From NCBI GenBank assembly GCA_030633185.1, contig DAOVTG010000032.1, positions 1 to 15,281 on the forward strand: a stretch of DNA of 15,281 nucleotides. The letters are read 5' to 3'. Below the pieces are notes generated by a model, which was not told where the DNA came from, ran no database searches, and saw only the letters and a list, made by a program, of their open reading frames with translations. Numbering within the stretch: the first letter of the stretch is position 1; every line of letters starts with the position of its first letter. Shown here piece after piece: positions 7,799-14,596 of this stretch. The stretch is from Deltaproteobacteria bacterium. GTDB lineage: Bacteria > Desulfobacterota > Anaeroferrophillalia > Anaeroferrophillales > Tharpellaceae. Both the position numbers and the translations under genes were made by a program.

Positions 7799-8914
7799 AT
7801 GCCCATAAAAATTCTGGTCGTCGACGATACGATCCTCTACCGCAAAGTAATTGGCGACATCCTGAAAAGTGAAACCGACATCGAAGTCGTCGGCACCGCC
7901 AACAACGGTAAGATAGCGATCTCCCGGATTGTCTCATTACAACCGGATCTGCTGACTCTGGACATTGAAATGCCGGTCTGCAACGGACTCGAGGTCTTAG
8001 AATATCTGCGGCGGAACCATCCGCAAATCAGTGCCATAATGCTCAGCAGCCTGACCCGCAAAGGTGGAGATATGACGATGAAAGCCCTTGAACTCGGGGC
8101 TTTTGACTTTATCCCCAAACCTGAAGGCGGGAGTATGGCCGAAAATCAGGCTTTCATCAAAGAAACCCTAATCCCAAAAGTTAAAGCCTACGCCCGGCGC
8201 CACGCTATCAAACGCCTGCTCAACAAGGGTGGTTCACAGACAGCAGGCCACAAAGTTCTCTCACCGCCCAAAACAACCGCCACGACGCCAAAAACAGCAC
8301 CCATAAAAACAACCCCGACAAAACGACGTAATCTGACTTCAACAATTATTGCCATCGGAATCTCCACCGGCGGTCCCAACGCCTTGACTCGCATGTTACC
8401 AATGCTGACAGCGCCCATCGGCGTCCCGATTGTTATCGTCCAACATATGCCGCCGATGTTCACCAAATCACTGGCCGACAGTCTGAATAATAAATGTTCT
8501 CTTAAAGTCAAAGAAGCTGAAGATGGTGAAGTGCTTAAAAATGACACCGTCTATATTGCACCAGGTGGCAAACAGATGAAGATTGTCGCCAACCTCGACG
8601 ACCACGGTAAAGTAAAAGTTACCGACGACGCTCCGGAAAACAACTGTAAACCCTCAGCCGACTATCTTTTTCGTTCTGTTGCCAGCCTTTACAAAGAGAG
8701 AGTCACTGGGGTTATTATGACCGGTATGGGTAACGACGGAACCAAGGGACTACGACTAGTTAAACGGCATGGATCTCCGATAATCGCTCAGGATGAAGAG
8801 AGTTGTGTCGTCTACGGTATGCCGAAAGAGGCCGTTAAAGCCGGAGTTGTTGATATCTCAGTGCCGCTTGACCGGATTGCGGCGGAGATCATTAAAACCG
8901 TGAAAAAACCATGA
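7799..8914 (+). CDS. cheB: Protein-glutamate methylesterase CheB
   Basis: This 371-residue CheB removes methyl groups from chemoreceptor glutamates for adaptation. The N-terminal receiver (about 1-125) has Asp9/Asp10, phosphoacceptor Asp55 in LTLDIEMP and Lys107 in PKP. A Thr/Lys/Pro-rich linker (about 140-178) leads to the methylesterase domain (about 182-368). The catalytic triad is recognisable: Ser189 in GISTGGP, His216 in IVQHMPP and Asp313 in TGMGNDG. All key residues are present, so the enzyme should be active. CGGAG (7789-7793) lies 5 nt before the ATG. The gene follows cheW by 14 nt and is followed by the inverted-repeat element that separates it from cheR. Confidence 0.95.
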   Translation: MPIKILVVDDTILYRKVIGDILKSETDIEVVGTANNGKIAISRIVSLQPDLLTLDIEMPVCNGLEVLEYLRRNHPQISAIMLSSLTRKGGDMTMKALELGAFDFIPKPEGGSMAENQAFIKETLIPKVKAYARRHAIKRLLNKGGSQTAGHKVLSPPKTTATTPKTAPIKTTPTKRRNLTSTIIAIGISTGGPNALTRMLPMLTAPIGVPIVIVQHMPPMFTKSLADSLNNKCSLKVKEAEDGEVLKNDTVYIAPGGKQMKIVANLDDHGKVKVTDDAPENNCKPSADYLFRSVASLYKERVTGVIMTGMGNDGTKGLRLVKRHGSPIIAQDEESCVVYGMPKEAVKAGVVDISVPLDRIAAEIIKTVKKP

Positions 8915-8919
8915 TTTTT

Positions 8920-9053
8920 GGTAACTATTCAGCTAACCCGCAAATTCTGGGGACACAATCCTGATTTCCTTCGGAGAATCAGGTTATGTCCCCAGAATTT
9001 ACTGAAATTCATCAATATACGGTACTTTTCAACACACGCTGAATAGTTACACC
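8920..9053. mobile_element. MITE/REP-like nested inverted-repeat element
   Basis: Exact 13-bp terminal inverted repeats, GTAACTATTCAGC (8921-8933) and GCTGAATAGTTAC (9038-9050), bound this non-coding element. Nested inside is a second hairpin: AAATTCTGGGGACA (8942-8955) pairs exactly with TGTCCCCAGAATTT (8987-9000), then CCTGATT (8960-8966) with AATCAGG (8977-8983), capped by a C-UUCG-G loop (8969-8974). GATTTTT occurs on both flanks (8913-8919 and 9054-9060) and may be a target duplication, although the site is T-rich. TTCTGGGGACA-type hairpins are commonly seen as REP-like elements linked to REP-associated (Y1/RAYT) transposases. No transposase is encoded here. The outer boundaries are estimated from the repeats. 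Confidence 0.75.
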
Positions 9054-9093
9054 GATTTTTTTACAAAATCTACCCGGAAGAACCGGAGCCGAA

Positions 9094-9936
9094 ATGTTAA
9101 AAATCACTCCTCAGGAGTATCAGACTTACTGTAAATATATCTATGACCTCTGCGGCATAACCTTGACCTCGAAGCAGGCTTATCTTATTGAAACCCGGCT
9201 GGCCCCACTCACAAAAAAGCTTAATTGCACAAGTTTCACAGAACTCTACAACAAAAGTAAAGCCGATCGGCTAAAGAAACTGGAACAGGAAATTATCGAT
9301 GCAATCACGACCAACGAAACCTATTTCTTTCGTGATAAATCACCTTTTGATCTGCTCCAACATAAAATCCTTCCCGATCTGATCGACAAACGCTCAACCC
9401 GAGCCGGCCTGCCGCCGACCATCAAGATCTGGAGTGCGGCCTGTTCGTTCGGCCAGGAAGTCTACACGATTGCGATCACACTTAAAGAACTCCTGGGCAA
9501 TGATATCAATAAATACCGCATCTCGATTGTCGGCACCGACATCTCGGATGAAGCCGTAGCCCGTTCCAGTTACGGTCTCTACAACCAGTTTGAAGTCGAA
9601 AGAGGGCTGCCGCCCAATAAGTTACGGCTCTATTTCGACCAGGTTGATAAAGGCTGGCGCGTCAACGATGAGTTACGATCAATGGTCTCTTTCCGCAAAC
9701 TTAACCTCTTCAACTCCTTTATTGCCCTGGGACGATTTGACATAATTTTCTGCCGCAACGTTGCGATCTATTTCTCTCAACCCGACAAGGTCAAACTCTA
9801 TGAGAAGATTGGCGGCGCCCTGGCCTCGGATGGCTATCTACTAATCGGTGCCCAGGAGAGCCTGACCGGAATCACCGACGTTTTTGAGCCACAACGTTAT
9901 ATGCGATCAATTTTTTATGGGTTGAAAGGAAAATGA
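9094..9936 (+). CDS. cheR: Chemoreceptor methyltransferase CheR
   Basis: This 280-residue CheR uses S-adenosylmethionine to methylate glutamates on chemoreceptors, opposing CheB. The N-terminal helical domain (about 1-85) ends with TTNETYFFRD. The Rossmann domain has KIWSAACSFGQEVYTIAI (111-128) for the SAM-binding loop, VGTDISDEAV (147-156), and DIIFCRNVAIYFS (216-228), the CheR signature. The loop reads SAACSFGQE where enteric CheR has an AGCSTGEE-type sequence, a modest difference. No C-terminal receptor-tethering pentapeptide-binding extension or TPR is visible. GGAG (9085-9088) lies 5 nt before the ATG. It sits 179 nt after cheB, most of that gap being the inverted-repeat element, and ends 28 nt from the convergent HEAT-receiver gene. 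Confidence 0.93.
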   Translation: MLKITPQEYQTYCKYIYDLCGITLTSKQAYLIETRLAPLTKKLNCTSFTELYNKSKADRLKKLEQEIIDAITTNETYFFRDKSPFDLLQHKILPDLIDKRSTRAGLPPTIKIWSAACSFGQEVYTIAITLKELLGNDINKYRISIVGTDISDEAVARSSYGLYNQFEVERGLPPNKLRLYFDQVDKGWRVNDELRSMVSFRKLNLFNSFIALGRFDIIFCRNVAIYFSQPDKVKLYEKIGGALASDGYLLIGAQESLTGITDVFEPQRYMRSIFYGLKGK

Positions 9937-9964
9937 GATTGAAGGGGAAAAAGATCATTATTGA

Positions 9965-11605
9965 TTACTTCAGATACCGGGCTAGAGCTTTCCCTATGTC
10001 CTCTTTGGTAAAAGGTTTATGGATGATTTCGTTGACTCCGGCTGCTTTTGCCGCCTCATTATCCTGATTTTCATTTTGGGTGGTCACCATAATCACCGGC
10101 AGTTCGTCTTTACTGAAGGTTTCGCGGATTCGCCTGGTTACTTCGATACCGGTTATTCCCGGCATATTGAGGTCGGTGAGTACGGCATCCGGTCTCATTT
10201 TTTTAATTTCTTCGACGGCGGCCTCAGGCTCTAAAAAAATAAAAGGTTCGTAACCTAACGCGTGCAGCATACTCCTGAAAATACCAAGAATCATTTTTGA
10301 GTCATCAATAGCAACAACCCTTTTTTTGGCCGTTTCGACGCTTTCAACCACCTCTTTTTGACCACCGACCAGCTCGGTTGCCTCTTTCTTGAAATCATTT
10401 TTCTCAAGTAACTCAATAAAATAGTCACGAACCTCGACGTGCGCCTTCTCGGCCAAATATTCAAGTGCATACTGACGGAAGAAATCGATCTCCAATAGAT
10501 CAAGAAAGATAGTTCCACTCTGAGTCGAAATAATTGTCCGCACCAGATCCAAGGCCTCTGAATCTTTAATCCGCACCATATTTTTAAGGCCGGCAGCCAG
10601 GATCTCGTTGTAGTTGCTGTCAATCGCAATGGCGGCCGCTGAGCGCACATTGTCAACCGGATCATTAAGTCCTGCGGCAAGGACATAGGCCCCCTTGGTC
10701 AGTGGCAGGCGACCCAAGGTTTCATAAGCGGCAAAACGCACATTACCGTCACGCGGCTGATTATGTATAAGCTTTTTAATCGCCGGTATTGCCCCTTCAT
10801 CACCCATATCCCCCATCACATTAAGTGTATGAATCAACAGATCGGGATCACCTTGTAAAAGGTTCTCGGTTAACACCGGCAGAGCTTTACTGCCCAAAGA
10901 GACCAATCTTTCCTTGCCGGCAGAACGGATATGGGCATGGTGTGAAGTCAGGGTATTATTGAGTTTTTTAATCGCTTCCTGCGACTGCACCTTAAAGAAT
11001 ACATCAAGTATGGCAAAGTCGAGTTCCTGCTTGTGCCCCAACTTTTCAGAAAGCCGGTGAATCGCTGTCGCTGAACCCAACTGACCCAGAGCCTTGATGG
11101 CGGCGGCAACCAAACTGTCATCTTCCGTATAGAGAAGTTCCGAGATATTAGCCGCGGCCCCGGAATCACCAATCTCTCCTAAAGCAATGACCACTTTTTC
11201 TAAAAGATCATGATCTTCCTCATTTATCAAGATTGCCATCAAAACATGAAAAGCATCATCCAAGCCGATCTCCCCGGCAAGTTCAATGAGAAACTCACGG
11301 CTGTCCGAATTTGTATCCTGTAAAAGTTCCAAAAAGACAGCCGGAGCCTCAAGTACCCGAGCCACAAGACGCTCTTTTAAATCGGGAAATGAGCTGCTTA
11401 AATAGGGAAATTTATCGAGAACCGCTGCCAATAGAGGAATTGCAAACTCAGGAGGACTTTGCCAAAAAAGATCCAGGGCCTCTTTCTGCACTGAAAGCTT
11501 CATCTCAGCAATATGAGAAAGTACAATATTTGCCTTAACTGCATCTTTCTCGGCAATATTGTTTTTTATCTCAGTGATAAATGCAGCTGGTTTTATCTTG
11601 GCCAT
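9965..11605 (-). CDS. HEAT-repeat protein with C-terminal response-regulator receiver
   Basis: This 546-residue protein (ATG at 11605) has two parts. Residues about 30-400 are a helical solenoid of HEAT/PBS-lyase-type repeats, with repeated patterns such as VVIALGEIGDSGAA, IKALGQLGSATAI, LNVMGDMGDEGAI and YETLGRLPLT. Residues about 428-546 are a CheY-like receiver with Asp434/Asp435, phosphoacceptor Asp478 in LTDLNMP, a Thr pair in MVTTQ, and Lys530 in HKPF. No DNA-binding or enzymatic output domain is present, so the solenoid probably binds a protein partner under phosphorylation control. It faces cheR convergently across 28 nt and follows the ccdA/small membrane protein genes on its own strand. 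CheA is the obvious candidate phosphodonor, by inference. AAGGAG (11612-11617) is 6 nt from the ATG and too close to the in-frame TTG at 11608. Confidence 0.85.
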   Translation of the reverse strand: MAKIKPAAFITEIKNNIAEKDAVKANIVLSHIAEMKLSVQKEALDLFWQSPPEFAIPLLAAVLDKFPYLSSSFPDLKERLVARVLEAPAVFLELLQDTNSDSREFLIELAGEIGLDDAFHVLMAILINEEDHDLLEKVVIALGEIGDSGAAANISELLYTEDDSLVAAAIKALGQLGSATAIHRLSEKLGHKQELDFAILDVFFKVQSQEAIKKLNNTLTSHHAHIRSAGKERLVSLGSKALPVLTENLLQGDPDLLIHTLNVMGDMGDEGAIPAIKKLIHNQPRDGNVRFAAYETLGRLPLTKGAYVLAAGLNDPVDNVRSAAAIAIDSNYNEILAAGLKNMVRIKDSEALDLVRTIISTQSGTIFLDLLEIDFFRQYALEYLAEKAHVEVRDYFIELLEKNDFKKEATELVGGQKEVVESVETAKKRVVAIDDSKMILGIFRSMLHALGYEPFIFLEPEAAVEEIKKMRPDAVLTDLNMPGITGIEVTRRIRETFSKDELPVIMVTTQNENQDNEAAKAAGVNEIIHKPFTKEDIGKALARYLK

Positions 11606-11643
11606 CAAGTGCTCCTTTTCACATTAATGAGAATAACCGTCAC

Positions 11644-11826
11644 TCAGTCATCATAATAGCCGACATACTTTTTCTCAATCCACATCCCGGTCAAAACCAT
11701 CACGCCGCCGACACCAATCACGACAGTTGCAATGACATAGAGATCATGCATCAGCCACATAGCGATACCACAGACCGCCATAAAGAAACCAAGAACTTCA
11801 AGAATGGGAATAATAATTTTATTCAT
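11644..11826 (-). CDS. Small two-helix membrane protein
   Basis: This 60-residue protein has two hydrophobic segments (about 4-25 and 30-48) joined by a short MHDLY turn, and a polar, Tyr/Asp-rich tail KKYVGYYDD. I do not recognise its family. It is supported as a real gene by an AAAGGA site (11838-11843) about 11 nt before the ATG, overlapping the end of the ccdA-like gene, and by tight placement 15 nt after that stop and about 38 nt before the HEAT-receiver start. The context suggests a small inner-membrane partner in the same transcript. Confidence 0.7.
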   Translation of the reverse strand: MNKIIIPILEVLGFFMAVCGIAMWLMHDLYVIATVVIGVGGVMVLTGMWIEKKYVGYYDD

Positions 11827-11841
11827 ATTTTAACAATCCTT

Positions 11842-12573
11842 TTAACCTGTTTGTGGAAGCCACATGCTAAGATACTGAGCCAGAATGGAAAGGTAATCAA
11901 AAATCAGCAGCAGACCGATAATCACTAGGAAGATGCCACTGACAATACTGACAATCCGCAGATAACGATTAAAACGGGAAAAGTAAGTCAGAAAGGTATT
12001 AAAGGCTAAGGCTGAAACCAGAAAAGGCAAGCCCAGCCCCATAGAGTAGGCAACCAGCAAAATAATCCCGCTGCTTACATTATCAGAGGTACTGGCATAA
12101 AGCAGAATACTTGCCAGAATGGGCCCGATACAAGGGGTCCAGCCCGCTGCAAAAGCAATCCCGACAAAGACCGAGCCCAAGTACCCCAAAGGTTTATTTT
12201 TGAACTCAAAACGCTTCTCCCGCTCAAGCAGATTGAGTTTCACGAGCCCGGTAATGTGAATACCGAGAAGAATGACGATTACGCCCCCGACCCGGCGAAT
12301 CAGGGTTTGATTCTCCTGGAAGAAATTGCCGACATAGGTCGCCGAAGCCCCGAGCGCTACAAAAACCAGTGAAAATCCGAGAATGAAAAAGAGGGAGTGA
12401 AAAAGGGTACGCCGTCGCACCGAACGACTCTGATTCTCAACCAGTTCATCAAAAGAGATACCGGTAATATAGGTCAGGTAAGAGGGAATAAGCGGCAGAA
12501 CACAAGGCGAGATAAAAGATAATATCCCGGCCGTAAAAGCGATCAATAATGATATCTGAGAAGTGGATTCCAT
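11842..12573 (-). CDS. ccdA: CcdA/DsbD-family thiol-disulfide membrane transporter
   Basis: This 243-residue integral membrane protein has six predicted helices (roughly 8-32, 58-80, 93-113, 131-157, 167-190 and 205-227). Its two redox motifs are ISPCVLPLIPSYLTYI with Cys24 and GWTPCIGPILASIL with Cys148, the internal pseudo-symmetric pair typical of CcdA. The family moves reducing power from cytoplasmic thioredoxin to periplasmic partners, often for cytochrome c maturation. Length matches CcdA and not full DsbD, which has extra periplasmic domains. No thioredoxin-like partner or cytochrome gene is in the window. No Shine-Dalgarno site is visible before the ATG; a TAATAA at 12585-12580 lies 6 nt upstream, so the mRNA could be leaderless. 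It heads a probable unit with the small membrane protein and the HEAT-receiver gene. Confidence 0.88.
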   Translation of the reverse strand: MESTSQISLLIAFTAGILSFISPCVLPLIPSYLTYITGISFDELVENQSRSVRRRTLFHSLFFILGFSLVFVALGASATYVGNFFQENQTLIRRVGGVIVILLGIHITGLVKLNLLEREKRFEFKNKPLGYLGSVFVGIAFAAGWTPCIGPILASILLYASTSDNVSSGIILLVAYSMGLGLPFLVSALAFNTFLTYFSRFNRYLRIVSIVSGIFLVIIGLLLIFDYLSILAQYLSMWLPQTG

Positions 12574-12579
12574 ATTTAA

Positions 12580-12585
12580 TTATTA
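12580..12585 (-). promoter_or_regulatory. Candidate -10 box, possible leaderless ccdA promoter
   Basis: TAATAA on the minus strand is followed by 6 nt (TTAAAT) and then the ATG at 12573. If used as a -10 box, transcription would start at or next to the start codon, which would agree with the absent ribosome-binding site. No good -35 is present at 16-18 nt. Tentative. Confidence 0.2.
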
Positions 12586-12655
12586 CACAATAACATAAGG
12601 GTTGACGGACTCGTAATAAGTCACGGGATGGCTAAGTTAAAATTTCGATAGACAA

Positions 12656-12723
12656 GATGTTGTGGTTTTCCAGGCGCGAGACCATACATGTAGTATGTCG
12701 AGTGTCTGGGAAACCACAACATC
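12656..12723. repeat. 68-nt near-perfect hairpin between aroB and ccdA
   Basis: GATGTTGTGGTTTTCCAG (12656-12673) pairs with CTGGGAAACCACAACATC (12706-12723) with one T-G pair. Pairing continues inward through G-T and C-G pairs to an inner CATAC/GTATG stem (12683-12687 with 12693-12697) around an ATGTA loop. No U-run follows on the minus strand, so it is not a standard intrinsic terminator for aroB. It may be a small palindromic repeat element or encode a structured RNA. Confidence 0.65.
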
Positions 12724-12741
12724 GCAGGATATCGGAACTTT

Positions 12742-13854
12742 TTACGACGCCATCAAGGGTTGTTTACATCGCTCCAGGGTCTTTCGCAAGAGCCCGGAAT
12801 CGATATTGGCTTCAAGATACGGGTCGCCAAGACCACGCAACAGGATCATCGACAAACCGTGGTTGGCCTTCTTATCGCGGCGCATCAGATCAATAATTTC
12901 ATCGACATCCGCATCCATCGGAAGCAACATCGGCAAACCATAAAGTTTCAGGAGCTGCAAGCCTCTCTGAAAACTCGGCTCCGCCAATGATTTCATGGCC
13001 ACGGAAAGCGCCAGAGCACAAACCAGACCGATAGCCACGGCTTCGCCATGGGCGAGATTACGATAAGCATACATTTTTTCCAGAGCGTGACCGACCGTGT
13101 GCCCCAGGTTAAGAACGGCCCTAACCCCTAAAAGATCATACTCATCTCGAACTACATAATCAACCTTGATGCTACTGCATGAAAGGATCATACTCGCCAA
13201 GCTACGAGGATCTTGTTTCATAATCTCAGTCTGGTTCATCTCCAGAAAAGAGATAAAATCATCGCCGGCCAGAAGGCCATACTTAACCACCTCACCAAGC
13301 CCGCAAAGACACTCGCGCTCCGGTAGAGTAGCGATAAAATCGACATCAGAGATCACCACTCGCGGCTGATAGGTTGTCCCGACAAGATTCTTCCCGGACT
13401 CCAGATTGACTCCGTTTTTACCACCGATGGCACTGTCGACCTGGGCCAGAATAGTGGTCGGCAGCTGGATTAAGTCGATACCCCGCATATAGGTGGCAGC
13501 GGCAAAACCGGCGAGATCACCGATCACTCCGCCACCCAGAGCACAGATATAACCGGTACGCTGGATGCCGGCTCTAAAAATTTCTTGATAAAGGCGTTGC
13601 AGAACCTCGTGATTTTTATACTCTTCACCATCCGGCAGGATAATTGCGGTACTCTCATAGCCGCCCGCAGCCAGCCACTCCTGTACCCGTCGCAGATGGA
13701 GAGGGGCAACCGTCGTATTGGTTACTACAACCCCTTGATTGCCGCGCAATCGCGGCAGCAACAAGCTGTTGTCTCCGGCTTTGGTCAGACCGGAACCGAT
13801 GTGAATCGAATAACTCCGCGAGTCAAGTGAAACGCTCAGTTTATGAGAACCCAT
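12742..13854 (-). CDS. aroB: 3-Dehydroquinate synthase
   Basis: This 370-residue protein converts DAHP to 3-dehydroquinate, the second step of the shikimate pathway, using NAD+ and a divalent metal in the cytoplasm. The N-terminal Rossmann domain has LPDGEEYK (73-80) and ALGGGVIGDLAGFAAATYMRG (105-125). The metal-binding half has Glu188 in GLGEVVKYG, His252 in LNLGHTVGHALE and His269 in AHGEAVAIG, matching the expected zinc ligands. The lysine loop reads GGKNGVN (144-150), with Asn147 where most homologues have Thr. Length is typical. The ATG starts 2 nt after the purC stop; GGTGA about 10 nt upstream, inside purC, is the probable ribosome-binding site, so the two are translationally coupled. 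Confidence 0.95.
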   Translation of the reverse strand: MGSHKLSVSLDSRSYSIHIGSGLTKAGDNSLLLPRLRGNQGVVVTNTTVAPLHLRRVQEWLAAGGYESTAIILPDGEEYKNHEVLQRLYQEIFRAGIQRTGYICALGGGVIGDLAGFAAATYMRGIDLIQLPTTILAQVDSAIGGKNGVNLESGKNLVGTTYQPRVVISDVDFIATLPERECLCGLGEVVKYGLLAGDDFISFLEMNQTEIMKQDPRSLASMILSCSSIKVDYVVRDEYDLLGVRAVLNLGHTVGHALEKMYAYRNLAHGEAVAIGLVCALALSVAMKSLAEPSFQRGLQLLKLYGLPMLLPMDADVDEIIDLMRRDKKANHGLSMILLRGLGDPYLEANIDSGLLRKTLERCKQPLMAS

Positions 13855-13856
13855 TC

Positions 13857-14567
13857 CTACAGATCACCGCAAACCCGACGACAAACCTCAAGGTAAGCCT
13901 CTTCAACCTTGCCCAGCTCACGCCGGAAACGATCTTTGTCAAGCTTCTCCAGGGTGTGACGATCCCAGAGACGGCAGGTATCGGGACAGATCTCGTCGGC
14001 CAATAAAATCCGGCCGTGATAGGTGCCGAATTCAAGTTTAAAATCAACCAACAGAATATCTCGTTCAAAAAGATATTCACTCAATGCCTGGTTAACCTTG
14101 AGGGCCGTAACCCGGATGGTATCAATCTGCTCGGCAGTAGCCAGGTTGAAAACCAGCACATGATCTCGATTGATCATCGGATCATTGAGAGCATCATCCT
14201 TATAGTAATACTCAACGATCGTTTCCGGGAGTTTTTCGCCTTCACTACGCCCCATCCGTTTGGCAAGACTGCCGGCAATATAGTTGCGAACCACGACCTC
14301 AACAAGTATGATATCGACCTTTTTGGCCAGCATCTCACGGTCTGAGAGTTGTTCGACAAAGTGACTCTCAATCCCCTTTTCCGCCAACATCTGAAACAAT
14401 TTGGCCGAAACCCGGTTATTGATCACCCCTTTATCCAGGATTGTTCCCTTTTTAGCACCATTGAAAGCGGTTGCATCATCCTTGAAATAAAGAATATTCA
14501 TATCCGGATCATCAGTCGCGTAGATGATCTTAGCCTTACCTTCATACAATTGTTCACGGCGTTCCAT
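13857..14567 (-). CDS. purC: Phosphoribosylaminoimidazole-succinocarboxamide synthase
   Basis: This 236-residue SAICAR synthetase joins CAIR and aspartate using ATP in de novo purine synthesis. It matches the bacterial family length closely. Motifs are YEGKAKIIY (8-16) for nucleotide binding, VVVRNYIAGS (91-100) with substrate-binding Arg94, VDFKLEFG (174-181), and LADEICPDTCRLWD (189-202), the family signature. It lies 29 nt after purB, whose product performs the next step (SAICAR to AICAR), and 2 nt before aroB. AAGGA (14578-14582) lies about 10 nt before the ATG. Confidence 0.97.
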   Translation of the reverse strand: MERREQLYEGKAKIIYATDDPDMNILYFKDDATAFNGAKKGTILDKGVINNRVSAKLFQMLAEKGIESHFVEQLSDREMLAKKVDIILVEVVVRNYIAGSLAKRMGRSEGEKLPETIVEYYYKDDALNDPMINRDHVLVFNLATAEQIDTIRVTALKVNQALSEYLFERDILLVDFKLEFGTYHGRILLADEICPDTCRLWDRHTLEKLDKDRFRRELGKVEEAYLEVCRRVCGDL

Positions 14568-14596
14568 TTTTTTATTTTCCTTATGTCTTAAATTTC

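Noticed and set aside
9937..9964. Possible bidirectional terminator between cheR and the HEAT-receiver gene
   Set aside because: The 28-nt convergent gap has no usable inverted repeat.
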